A DNA stretch of 64,000 nucleotides from Paenibacillus etheri (GTDB lineage Bacteria; Bacillota; Bacilli; Paenibacillales; Paenibacillaceae), in the NCBI RefSeq assembly GCF_001012825.1, contig NZ_LCZJ02000023.1, positions 98,301-162,300 on the forward strand. The letters are read 5' to 3'. Shown piece by piece: positions 17,241 to 25,368 of this stretch; positions within the stretch are counted from its first letter, which is position 1; each line of letters begins with the position of its first letter. The notes below the pieces were generated by a model. That model ran no database searches. It worked only from the letters and a program-made list of their open reading frames with translations, and was not told the origin of the DNA. The position numbers and the translations under genes are program-made.

Positions 17241-17360
17241 TGTAAGATCTCCTTACGTCATTTTTTTATGTAATTGTACTAAATAATTCGAAATTACGAG
17301 TATCAATAGTGTAACTTAATCGACATCTACCCTTCACATAAATTAAACCCACAAGCAAAA

Positions 17361-17433
17361 TAAAAATCCCCTCCGATCAACAGTGTTAAGTCCATAAGCT
17401 CATGAACTTTAACCACTGTCTACCGTAAGGGGA
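17361..17433 (-). terminator. Terminator of the lmrAB operon
   Basis: A long interrupted hairpin: on the minus strand the outer CCCCTTACGG and CGGAGGGG arms enclose ACAGTG/CACTGT and TTAAGT-type inner pairs. A T-rich tail (ATTTTTATTTT) follows. Confidence 0.75.
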
Positions 17434-17486
17434 TAATACAAAATGTTACCTTATAGTAATCTTTTTTTGTACGATAATCTTATTTA

Positions 17487-18953
17487 TTAGTGCATTGGTG
17501 TATTCATTTTATGATTAACAACTACTCTTTTCACGAAGAAAGCAAGGATTAGACCCACTATCGCCATACTCATTCCGAAAATAAATGCATTTTGTACACC
17601 TTGCGTGAACGCAGGCAACATATTAGCTGGATCGGCAGGATCGGCCACAGTCTTCATATAACTCTTAGAGCCTGCGGACATAATGCTGACAGCTAATGCA
17701 GTACCGATCGCACCAGCAACCTGCTGCAATGTATTCATGATCGCTGTACCATCTGGATATAATTCTAGCGGCAGCTGGTTAATTCCGTTGGTTTGTGCAG
17801 GCATAAATACCATCGACACACCAATCATAAGCGTACTGTGAAGTACGATTACGAATACGACCGTAGAAGCTACAGTAATACTGGAGAAGAACCATAAAGC
17901 AGTAGCTGCAATAATCAGACCCGGAATAACGAGCCATTTTGGACCATATTTATCGAACAGACGACCCATGATTGGGGACATCAATCCGTTAATAATCCCC
18001 CCTGGAAGTAGCAGCAAGCCTGCCTTAAACGCTGTATATCCTTGACCCTGTTGAAGATACATTGGAAGAATCAACATGGAGGATAGGATAACCATCATAC
18101 AAATAAATACCATCGCCACACCAATGGAGAACATTGGATATTTAAAAGCACGCAGATTAATCATAGGCTGCTTCATCTTCATTTGGCGCAAACCGAACAA
18201 CAAGAGTGATACCACACCTACTACTATAGCTATGATTACTTTTGGACTTCCCCAACCAGCTTCTTCACCGGCGCTACTGAAACCAAACACGATACCACCA
18301 AACCCGATTGATGATAACACTATGGAGAGGATGTCGATCTTCGGCTTCGTAACCTTCGTTACATTTTGCATGAAGAGGATCCCGAATATCAATGCGATCA
18401 CCAAGAATGGAAGTGACAGCCAGAAGATCCAGTGCCAGCTAAGGCTTTCAATTAGAAGACCAGCAACAGTAGGACCGATCGCTGGCGCTACCATGATAAC
18501 CAAACCGATCATCCCCATCGCAGCCCCACGTTTTTCAGGAGCAATGATGATAAGGATGGTATTGAACATTAGTGGTAATAGGAGCGCAGTACCCATTGCT
18601 TGTACCACACGAGCTGTTAATAGGAACTCAAAACTAGGTGATACTGCAGCTAGAAACGTTCCAAGTATTGAAAAACATAATGCAGCAACAAACAACTGTC
18701 TAGTCGAGAACCACTGAAGCAACATACCCGAAATCGGTACTAGAATTCCCAGTGTAAGCAGATAAGCCGTCGTCAACCATTGTGCTGTCGCTGGAGTAAT
18801 TTGAAGGACATTCATAAGATCACTTAAAGCTACATTTAGTGCGGTTTCACTGAACATTCCGATAAATCCTGCAAGTAGTAAAGAGACTAGAATCGGAATG
18901 GTTTTAAACTTCTTTACTTCCTTTTGTTGCTTTCCTTGCATAGTCGCTTCCAC
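17487..18953 (-). CDS. lmrB: Multidrug/lincomycin efflux MFS transporter LmrB
   Basis: A 488-residue, 14-helix DHA2 exporter. It matches B. subtilis LmrB very closely along its length as I recall that sequence: LLLAGFIGMFSETALN, AYLLTLGILVPISGMLLQW, RGAAMGMIGLVIM, FGGIVFGFSSAGE, MKQPMINLRAFKYPMF, LLPGGIINGLMSP and GRLFDKYGPKWLVIPG. It exports lincosamides and related drugs by proton antiport. The GTG start at 18953 follows AGGGGGA. The upstream tetR-type gene (lmrA) is in the same orientation, 36 bases away, reproducing the lmrAB operon. Confidence 0.93.
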   Translation of the reverse strand: MEATMQGKQQKEVKKFKTIPILVSLLLAGFIGMFSETALNVALSDLMNVLQITPATAQWLTTAYLLTLGILVPISGMLLQWFSTRQLFVAALCFSILGTFLAAVSPSFEFLLTARVVQAMGTALLLPLMFNTILIIIAPEKRGAAMGMIGLVIMVAPAIGPTVAGLLIESLSWHWIFWLSLPFLVIALIFGILFMQNVTKVTKPKIDILSIVLSSIGFGGIVFGFSSAGEEAGWGSPKVIIAIVVGVVSLLLFGLRQMKMKQPMINLRAFKYPMFSIGVAMVFICMMVILSSMLILPMYLQQGQGYTAFKAGLLLLPGGIINGLMSPIMGRLFDKYGPKWLVIPGLIIAATALWFFSSITVASTVVFVIVLHSTLMIGVSMVFMPAQTNGINQLPLELYPDGTAIMNTLQQVAGAIGTALAVSIMSAGSKSYMKTVADPADPANMLPAFTQGVQNAFIFGMSMAIVGLILAFFVKRVVVNHKMNTPMH

Positions 18954-18989
18954 TCTTAATCCCCCTGATGTTCTTATCTATTTCTATCT

Positions 18990-19559
18990 CTAACCAAGTA
19001 TTGCTGGGATAATCTTCGCCGCCGCGAGAAGCGGCTGTTCATCCCGTAAAGTCAGCGTCTGAAGAAGCGCTCCTTCAAATAATGAGACTATTACTGAAGC
19101 CTTATCGGCTGCAGTGTTGCTCTCCACACCTTCTTCCAGAAGGCGTTTCTTAATCACATCCTGCAAGTCCACAAACACAGATTTACATGCAGTCCGCAGC
19201 TCCTCACTAATACAAGAGGTCTCCGCCGCTAACCAAAAACTAAATGGAACAATCCCCTCAAATGAAGATTCTACTGCATCCATAGCCATGCCGAGAATGA
19301 AATCCTCCATTGCTTCAGCCGCACTATTGCTGCTCTCCATATGACAGTTCAGCTTCTGTGCGACTGTTAGACTAGTCCGGTTAATGCATGTTAAAGCCAG
19401 CTCTTCTTTACCGTGGGGGAAGTAATAATAAAGAGATCCCTTCGGTGAATCGCTATCTTTAATAATCTGATTCAGTCCTGTTGCATGATATCCCTGAGAA
19501 AAAAATAATTTCGAAGCGGTGTCCAGAATCGCCTCACGCGTATTCGGCTTGTTCGACAA
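18990..19559 (-). CDS. lmrA: TetR-family repressor LmrA/YxaF-like
   Basis: A 189-residue TetR-type repressor. The N-terminal helix-turn-helix is REAILDTASKLFFSQGYHAT followed by GLNQIIKDSDSPKGSLYYYF. The ligand domain carries PFSFWLAAET, typical of the LmrA/QacR-like TetR_C_33 group. The start is a TTG with AAAGGAAG upstream. It precedes lmrB and should repress both genes until a drug binds. A candidate operator (TAGACCAATTGTTATA) overlaps its promoter. Confidence 0.92.
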   Translation of the reverse strand: MSNKPNTREAILDTASKLFFSQGYHATGLNQIIKDSDSPKGSLYYYFPHGKEELALTCINRTSLTVAQKLNCHMESSNSAAEAMEDFILGMAMDAVESSFEGIVPFSFWLAAETSCISEELRTACKSVFVDLQDVIKKRLLEEGVESNTAADKASVIVSLFEGALLQTLTLRDEQPLLAAAKIIPAILG

Positions 19560-19576
19560 GCTGACACTTCCTTTGC

Positions 19577-19600
19577 ATTATAACAATTGGTCTACATAAT
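19577..19600 (-). promoter_or_regulatory. lmrAB promoter with LmrA-box-like sequence
   Basis: On the minus strand TATAAT (19582-19577) is preceded by TAGACCAATTG (through 19594), which resembles the TAGACC half of the LmrA/YxaF/QacR-type operator. The overlap with the promoter fits repression. Confidence 0.5.
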
Positions 19601-19721
19601 AAAACCATATTTTAAAGAGATATGTCAACATATAAATTACTTAAATTCAAAGTAATCTACTTCCCATTCCCTCAACCTCAGCGTATACTATAATTATTCC
19701 AATGAGAAAGGTGTGAATAAT

Positions 19722-20153
19722 ATGCAGAATATGTCCAAAGGAATTCCTCGGCCACTAGTAAAGACTAATCAGGCGTTCATCATCATTTCAGTTATATTAA
19801 CATGGCTAACAGGACAGCACTGGATACTTGCGCTGCCCTTGATCGCCGGATTACTCGGACTCTTATTCGGTTATAATCCCATAATTAAGCTAGCAGCTAA
19901 TTTTCTTACAAAAGAACGTTCGCACTATGTACTCGAAGACTGGTCACAACAACAGTTTAACCAATCGATTGCTGTCTTCTGCCTAGCAGGTGGTCTGATC
20001 AGCTTCATCGCTGGCTGGACGATTGCTGCCTATATTTTCACTACACTCGTTGCAGTAGCGGCCACTGTTGCGATTCTTGGTTTTTGCATCGGATGTTTTA
20101 TCCATTATCAGTGGAGAATGTACAATTACAAACGTAAACAGAGCACAAATTAA
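19722..20153 (+). CDS. DUF4395 integral membrane protein
   Basis: A 143-residue membrane protein of the DUF4395 family with about four helices. Diagnostic pieces are IPRPLVKTNQ at the N-terminus, GLLGLLFGYNP, QQQFNQSIAVFCLAGGLISF and the cysteine pair in GFCIGCFIHYQ. I start at the ATG at 19722, 8 bases after GAAAGGTG; a GTG at 19713 is also in frame. The family is often found near thiol-dependent or thioredoxin-like proteins, and the CxxC near the C-terminus may matter. No such partner is adjacent here. Confidence 0.85.
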   Translation: MQNMSKGIPRPLVKTNQAFIIISVILTWLTGQHWILALPLIAGLLGLLFGYNPIIKLAANFLTKERSHYVLEDWSQQQFNQSIAVFCLAGGLISFIAGWTIAAYIFTTLVAVAATVAILGFCIGCFIHYQWRMYNYKRKQSTN

Positions 20154-20171
20154 ATCGGCAATCCCTTACCT

Positions 20172-20705
20172 TTAATCCCGTTCTTCTCCAACAACATCCC
20201 AGCGATGGCGAAATTTTAGTAGCCTTGGATGGAGTGATGAAGGGGCAGATGGCAACAATAACCGAATCTTTACAATCCACTCTTCAAAAGAAGAATATGA
20301 CGCAAACTGATTCGCCACCTCAGGCGTTATATACAAAAAAATCGGCGAAGGATAGATTTCTGCAAGATGCCGAAGCGCAGAATCAAGCGGAGTATACTTC
20401 TTTCGCTTCCCCTCCAAACTCTCTACCGTGACAAAGCTACGTCCTTGCTCTCTTTTCCATTCATGCAGCCGGTCCTCACGCTTGTAATAAGCGCTCACCG
20501 GCTCTTTGGTCATCCGTCTCACCGTTTCTTCATGTAGTGGATATAGCACCAGCTTAGTGAAACGCCGATCTGATGCCGTCTTTGCCGCGACTTCAAGCTC
20601 CTGATCTGTTATATGTTCAAAAGAATCGTAAAACACTAACGTTCCTTTACGTTGTTCAACCGGTGGCTCATAGCCGTAGGGAACATGTTGAATGTCTCTT
20701 TTCAA
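20172..20705 (-). CDS. Conserved hypothetical protein
   Basis: A 177-residue soluble protein without signal or membrane segments. The TTG start has GGAGGG 6 bases upstream. The N-terminal half has an alternating strand pattern (GTLVFYDSF, FTKLVLYPLHEETVRRM), followed by a basic segment YYKREDRLHEWKREQG and a C-terminal IFLYITPEVANQFASY. The overall plan could be a nucleotide-binding alpha/beta fold, but I see no signature motif and name no function. It converges on the DUF4395 gene with only 18 bases between. Confidence 0.7.
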   Translation of the reverse strand: MKRDIQHVPYGYEPPVEQRKGTLVFYDSFEHITDQELEVAAKTASDRRFTKLVLYPLHEETVRRMTKEPVSAYYKREDRLHEWKREQGRSFVTVESLEGKRKKYTPLDSALRHLAEIYPSPIFLYITPEVANQFASYSSFEEWIVKIRLLLPSAPSSLHPRLLKFRHRWDVVGEERD

Positions 20706-20769
20706 TAAAATCCCTCCTGCTTGTTCTATTTATTAATCATATCATGTGACAATAGCAGGGCTATCATTC

Positions 20770-21210
20770 TTATCTTGCATCTAAAGACAAACTGTTGATG
20801 AAATCCTGAACTTTTGAAATCAGAGTTGGATAAATCAAGGGATAAGTCAACTCTGTTGGTATCTCGGTATATCCTTTGATTTCTGCCATCTCATATGGAG
20901 GGAGCTCAGCAAATCGTTCCACATTAGCGAAATACAGCTTTCCAAAACTCCCGGGTGCATCATCAATAATGACCGTATATACAGCTATAGGAACGATAGA
21001 GAATTGCTCAGCTCCAGTTTCTTCATATAATTCTCTAGCAGCAGCCTGCTCCGGTGTTTCGCCAACCTCTATATGTCCTCCGGCAAACTCCCACGTCGAA
21101 CGGTTCTGATGTCTAACCAAGATCCATTCTTCACCATGCTTAACCATAATAACAACGTACTCTAGATCAACTTCGTTTTCTTTTTCCAGATTAAACAAGT
21201 TTACCTGCAA
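20770..21210 (-). CDS. NUDIX hydrolase
   Basis: A 146-residue Nudix pyrophosphohydrolase. The Nudix box reads GGHIEVGETPEQAAARELYEET with the expected Gly, Glu, Arg-Glu and Glu-Glu positions (about residues 44-66), so metal-dependent hydrolysis of a nucleoside diphosphate linked compound is likely. The substrate is unknown; the length and the STWEFAGG lead-in fit the MutT/YtkD-like group. The TTG start follows GTGAGGG. It lies 25 bases downstream of the kinase-like gene on the same strand. Confidence 0.9.
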   Translation of the reverse strand: MQVNLFNLEKENEVDLEYVVIMVKHGEEWILVRHQNRSTWEFAGGHIEVGETPEQAAARELYEETGAEQFSIVPIAVYTVIIDDAPGSFGKLYFANVERFAELPPYEMAEIKGYTEIPTELTYPLIYPTLISKVQDFINSLSLDAR

Positions 21211-21235
21211 TTCTATCCCTCACTTCCCACATCCC

Positions 21236-22111
21236 TCAAACAATTCCTGCTCTATCCCAAGCTAATTTAAAATCGGCTACACTCTGATACCGATGCTTCC
21301 GATCCACGCTAACCGCTCGTAAAGCAACCTCGTAGTGTGCTTGGCTGGCTTCCCATTTTGCAAACGATCGGTCGGAAGCGCCCCCTAAAAGAACAAATGC
21401 TGTTGCGCCCATGTTGAATACATTTGTAACTTCATCAATTGGTGCACCCAGCGCAAACTCTTCCGGTGACTTGAATCTGGATGAGCCCCAGAAGTTCTCT
21501 CCCAGATCATTTACAGTAGGCTTAGGTCTATAATAATCAATATCACAAATCCTTGTTTCATCGTTCTCAAAATTATAAAGAATACTTCCATCATAAAAAT
21601 CAACAGCTACATAACCTTGCAACTCTACATGTTCATGGAACGAAAAGATTACGTCTAAGGACGCTAAACGTTGTTCAACAGTTAATTGCTTATAGCGGTA
21701 AAAAGGCGATTCCGGATGGCTCAGCTTAGCTTCACCCGCAAACAGCCAATGCGAATGCAAACATTCACCAGCAAACCATTCAAACACCGCTGCATATCCC
21801 GCTCCAACTTCAAAGTGTGAGACCAGATTTATCAGCGATTTAGATTCAAGTTCGTTATACAACGGGATAGCTTCAATTAAACAGCTAACAGCATCCAAGG
21901 GATTGCCATCGTAAGTTAAAGGCTTTGCCCCAGCAAATTTCACAAAATACTTTTGACCCTCCTTCTCCACACCAAAAGAAAGGTTTCCGGAGTCCTGCTG
22001 ATCGAATACTTTGAACACCTTACCAAGTTTAGATAACCAAGCAAAATCACAAGGCGCTTGCAATTGAAAAGTAACAGCATCGATTTCATATGTAAAATAT
22101 TTTCCGCTCAA
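21236..22111 (-). CDS. Serine/threonine protein kinase-like protein
   Basis: About 291 residues with a divergent eukaryotic-type kinase fold. The ATP-anchoring lysine is probably in KYFVKFAGA, the catalytic loop is YVAVDFYDGSILYNF (Asp and Asn retained, HRD histidine/arginine lost), and the DFG position reads CDIDYY. A C-terminal KSPEEFALG segment corresponds to the APE region. There is no membrane helix or PASTA domain. I start at the TTG at 22111, 5 bases after GGAGG; a GTG at 22123 is also in frame. Similar proteins may phosphorylate small molecules; the target is unknown. Confidence 0.75.
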   Translation of the reverse strand: MSGKYFTYEIDAVTFQLQAPCDFAWLSKLGKVFKVFDQQDSGNLSFGVEKEGQKYFVKFAGAKPLTYDGNPLDAVSCLIEAIPLYNELESKSLINLVSHFEVGAGYAAVFEWFAGECLHSHWLFAGEAKLSHPESPFYRYKQLTVEQRLASLDVIFSFHEHVELQGYVAVDFYDGSILYNFENDETRICDIDYYRPKPTVNDLGENFWGSSRFKSPEEFALGAPIDEVTNVFNMGATAFVLLGGASDRSFAKWEASQAHYEVALRAVSVDRKHRYQSVADFKLAWDRAGIV

Positions 22112-22173
22112 ATGTACCTCCACAATTCACTAACCTAAGTTAGCTCTATTTTTATAAAGATTCTTAACTTCAT

Positions 22174-22443
22174 TCATGATCTTATTCGATATTTAATCAC
22201 CAGAATAATAACCAGTAACACTACACATAAGGACATCGTATTCGTAATTAAAAAAGCTAAACCTACTCCCGTAACCGCTAAACTGATCGCGTAAGCTTCC
22301 ATTAGACTAATTCCGAGCAGCATAAGAAAATACGACTTCAAATTTAAATCGGCTACGGATTTTGATTTAAGGATTTGAATAATTTGAGGAATCCATCCCA
22401 AAGACAGGATCACCCCACCTATTAATTGCATGATTGCAAACAT
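22174..22443 (-). CDS. SemiSWEET/PQ-loop membrane protein
   Basis: An 89-residue protein with three predicted membrane helices, the size of a bacterial SemiSWEET, which forms a homodimeric sugar uniporter. The first helix carries the PQ-loop signature GWIPQIIQILKSKS. The second helix (FLMLLGISLMEAYAISL) and third (CVVLLVIILVIKY) complete the triple-helix bundle. The ATG follows GGAGGTG by 5 bases. It is a free-standing gene upstream of the kinase-like gene, with 62 bases between them. Confidence 0.82.
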   Translation of the reverse strand: MFAIMQLIGGVILSLGWIPQIIQILKSKSVADLNLKSYFLMLLGISLMEAYAISLAVTGVGLAFLITNTMSLCVVLLVIILVIKYRIRS

Positions 22444-22626
22444 ATGAGCACCTCCACGGATTTTATTACTGTTGTATTCCGGGCGGCTCCGTCTGGTTCC
22501 AATCTATATTAAAATAACATAAGAACCTCCAGAATTAGAAATAACTTCACCTTTCATTATGAATGCCTGAAGGCCGAAACTATAGAGGGATCCTGCAAGT
22601 TATATGATAAAGTTCCAACTTTACTA

Positions 22627-24135
22627 TTACAAATGACTTCTACTAACTGTCGCTTCTGTTTCGGCTAACATCAGTCTGTTCACACCCATCTTAATCTGAT
22701 TCTCAGAGAGATTAGAATAGCCGAGTAGAAACACTGGCCCCTTAGGTTTACTCCCCAGAAAATAAGAAGATGCAGGATAAACGCGAACTCCGTAACGGAG
22801 CGCCACTTCAGCAATACGATTCTCTTCGGCATCCGACTCCAGCTCAATCAATAAATGTAGTCCCGCTTCCTCGCCATAATATCGCACACGACTCCCAAAT
22901 TCAGTATTCAAGCTGTTTACAAGACAGGCTCTACGAGAGGCATACAGCTTTCCCATTTGTGTAACATGCCTTGCATAGTGACCATTCTGAATAAATTCTG
23001 CTAACGCTTCCTGATCCAAAGCAGAAGACATGCGATCTGTGATCCATTTAACAGCCAAAAAAGGTTGAAGCAAAGCCGGAGGCAACACAACATAACCTAT
23101 CCGCAGAGAAGGAAATAATACTTTACTAAAGCTACCCACATATATCACTCTGCCTTCTACATCTAGACCAGCAAGCGCGGATATTTTCGGACCCTCATAC
23201 CTATATTCACTGTCATAATCGTCCTCAATAATAAAAGCTTGATTAGCTTTGGTCCAATCCAACAGCTGAACCCTTCGTTTCAAGGACAGTGTCGTCCCAA
23301 AAGGGAACTGATGAGAGGGCGTAACATAGACTAGCTTTGGAGATTTTATAAGATTGGCTTCTTTATCGTTATCACTGTTGGTTTGGAGTTCTTCCACACA
23401 GATGCCATCTTGATCTACCTTAACAGGGATGACCTCTGCCCCAGCAAAAGAAAAAATTTCACGTACAACGCTATGTGATGGATCTTCGACAATGACATGA
23501 TCACCTTTAAATAAGAAAATCCTCGATAAAATATCGAGTGCTTGCGTAGCTCCAGAAGTAATCACGATTTGTTCCGGAACAACGGGCATAGATCGTGTGG
23601 AACGTAGTAACCGTGCAATCTCACGGCGCAGTCCCAATGAACCTTCCGCGGGACCATAACCTAAAGTATCCGGTGAGGCGCGGCGGCAAGCATTCATTAG
23701 AGCTTTTTGCCACTGATCCATAGGAAACGCGTCCCAAGCAGGCACACCATGCCGAAAATCACAGAATACCGGGTTCAAATGATCAACTTCACTAGTCAGA
23801 GGAGGATTAAGCGTAAGGAAATCAGGTCCCTTTGTTATAAAATTGTAAGGGCTCTCATAATCTTTTGTAACTTTCTCTTCCAACGTCAACTCCGCAATAA
23901 ACGTTCCCGCCCCTTTTCTCATCTCTAGATACCCTTCTGCCTGTAGTAGCTCATAGGATTGAAGGATCACACTTCTGGATACTCCAAGCTGATTGGCCAA
24001 AGTTCTAGACGGAGGCAGGGGGTCACCCCCAGTTAAAGCTCCAGAATGGATAGCATATCGAACTTGCTCGTAAATTTGACGGCTAAACGGGATCTGTCGT
24101 TCTTTATCGAGTGTGATCAGCAAATCATGCTTCAT
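22627..24135 (-). CDS. MocR/GabR-type GntR regulator with aminotransferase domain
   Basis: A 502-residue MocR regulator: N-terminal GntR winged helix (residues about 1-80, LPPSRTLANQLGVSRSVIL) linked to a fold-type I aminotransferase-like domain. The PLP lysine lies in VGSFSKVLFPSLRIGY, with EDDYDSEYR as the cofactor aspartate region. Such proteins sense PLP or an amino compound. It starts 33 bases after azlD, with GGGGAGG 7 bases before the ATG. It is thus the last gene of azlC-azlD-mocR and probably controls that exporter. Confidence 0.93.
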   Translation of the reverse strand: MKHDLLITLDKERQIPFSRQIYEQVRYAIHSGALTGGDPLPPSRTLANQLGVSRSVILQSYELLQAEGYLEMRKGAGTFIAELTLEEKVTKDYESPYNFITKGPDFLTLNPPLTSEVDHLNPVFCDFRHGVPAWDAFPMDQWQKALMNACRRASPDTLGYGPAEGSLGLRREIARLLRSTRSMPVVPEQIVITSGATQALDILSRIFLFKGDHVIVEDPSHSVVREIFSFAGAEVIPVKVDQDGICVEELQTNSDNDKEANLIKSPKLVYVTPSHQFPFGTTLSLKRRVQLLDWTKANQAFIIEDDYDSEYRYEGPKISALAGLDVEGRVIYVGSFSKVLFPSLRIGYVVLPPALLQPFLAVKWITDRMSSALDQEALAEFIQNGHYARHVTQMGKLYASRRACLVNSLNTEFGSRVRYYGEEAGLHLLIELESDAEENRIAEVALRYGVRVYPASSYFLGSKPKGPVFLLGYSNLSENQIKMGVNRLMLAETEATVSRSHL

Positions 24136-24168
24136 ATGAGGTCCTCCCCTTCTGTTCCGACTTTTGAT

Positions 24169-24480
24169 TTAAAAATAAAGGGTTAGCATTTTTACGAGTA
24201 TTGCTGCGGAAACAGAGCCTAGAATCACGAGGAGCAGCGGAATTTTTCTAATTAATACCAGTATAACAGCGACAGTCCCTGCTGCGATACCCACAAGATT
24301 AACATCTGGGTCTACCTGAATGATTCCAGGTACCGTAAACGCACTAAGAACCGCTATAGGCAAATACTCCAGCAACGCTTCGACTTTGGAAGAACCATTC
24401 GTATGATTCGTAAGCAGCAAAGGCACAAAACGAAATAAAAATGTAATAACAGCCATACCTATGATGATTAATATAGTCAT
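24169..24480 (-). CDS. azlD: AzlD-like branched-chain amino acid exporter subunit
   Basis: A 103-residue membrane protein with four helices, typical of AzlD: AVITFLFRFVPLLL near the N-terminus, LPIAVLSAFTVPGI in the middle, and a hydrophobic C-terminus. It works with AzlC to export branched-chain amino acids and their analogues. It overlaps azlC by four bases (ATGA), so translation is coupled. The following mocR gene is close by and probably cotranscribed. Confidence 0.9.
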   Translation of the reverse strand: MTILIIIGMAVITFLFRFVPLLLTNHTNGSSKVEALLEYLPIAVLSAFTVPGIIQVDPDVNLVGIAAGTVAVILVLIRKIPLLLVILGSVSAAILVKMLTLYF

Positions 24481-25220
24481 ACGGATACCCCCTTCTCCGC
24501 TTTGACTTGCCCTTTAATTAAGGAACCCACTGCCATGCCGATCAACATAGCTATAAGGATCGAAGAGTTTCCCAGCAATGGGTTCAGTAGCCAAGATGAT
24601 CCTGCAGCTGATAAACAAATAGCCATATTCCGTAAGCTGCCTTTCAATTGAGGTACAACAAGTGCAATCAGCAAGGCATATAATGAAGTGTTTAGTGCCG
24701 GTAAATATAAAGCTGGGATATAGGAAGCAAGAGTTATCCCCGAAGCCGTTGCTATCAGGTTAGCGACATATGGAGGGATTTGTAGGCCCAACAGATAAGG
24801 AAGTCCTAAGAGCTGGTTCATTTTTTCATTCTCCGTTTTACGATTTGCTTCTTCTCGAGGGATCATACTAACTGCATACACCTCTTCTGTTAGACTGAAG
24901 CCAATCCAAGTTCTCGCTAGTACACTGATATTACGATTTAGCTGCCCTCCAAAGGATAAGCTGATAAACAGATATCTTAAGTTAATGATCAGGGTAAGCA
25001 GTAAAATCACTGGAGCGGCTGCTCCTGCGGCAAGCATTTTCACACCGATAAATTGACTAGCCCCCGCAAATACGAGCGCTGACAATAAGAATACTTCCAG
25101 ACTTCCTAGACCTAACCCCTTACCGACCAATCCAAACGTAAAGCAAGCTGGGATAAATCCTGCAACAATTGCGACAGAATCTTTAAGCCCTGTTCTAAAC
25201 ATCTCTTTCTGATCATTCAT
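24477..25220 (-). CDS. azlC: AzlC-family amino acid exporter
   Basis: A 247-residue integral membrane protein of the AzlC family. Family-typical stretches are GFIPACFTFGLVGKGLGL, FAGASQFIGVKMLAAG, LTLIINLRYLFISLSF and the TWIGFSLTEEVYAVSM loop. It exports branched-chain amino acids (4-azaleucine resistance in Bacillus) together with AzlD. It is the first gene of the three-gene unit, with GGGAGAGAGAAACTT before the ATG. A dyad at 25292-25316 lies 70-100 bases upstream. Confidence 0.92.
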   Translation of the reverse strand: MNDQKEMFRTGLKDSVAIVAGFIPACFTFGLVGKGLGLGSLEVFLLSALVFAGASQFIGVKMLAAGAAAPVILLLTLIINLRYLFISLSFGGQLNRNISVLARTWIGFSLTEEVYAVSMIPREEANRKTENEKMNQLLGLPYLLGLQIPPYVANLIATASGITLASYIPALYLPALNTSLYALLIALVVPQLKGSLRNMAICLSAAGSSWLLNPLLGNSSILIAMLIGMAVGSLIKGQVKAEKGVSV

Positions 25221-25291
25221 AAGTTTCTCTCTCCCTTATCGTTGTTACTAGAGAGAGCATACTTGGATACAGATCCAGTGGAAATAACCGC

Positions 25292-25316
25292 ATTGGTGCG
25301 TATGTACCATACCAAT
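25292..25316. promoter_or_regulatory. Operator-like dyad upstream of azlC
   Basis: ATTGGT (25292-25297) and ACCAAT (25311-25316) flank GCGTATGTACCAT. The segment contains repeated TACCA cores of the kind bound by MocR regulators. No footprint-level support is possible from sequence. Confidence 0.4.
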
Positions 25317-25328
25317 TTCTTTTCTCGC

Positions 25329-25353
25329 AAAAAAGGCCGCCCTCTAGAGAGCG
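25329..25353 (-). terminator. Terminator of the P-loop gene
   Basis: CGCCCTCTAGAGAGCG (25338-25353) forms a compact hairpin followed by T-residues on the minus strand. Confidence 0.7.
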
Positions 25354-25368
25354 ATCTTAAATGAAGGA

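Noticed and set aside
25292-25316. TATGTACC core near azlC as a Ter site for the RTP homolog
   Set aside because: Only the TATGTACC core resembles Bacillus Ter; the flanking bases do not match and the sequence is better explained as an operator-like dyad of the azl operon.
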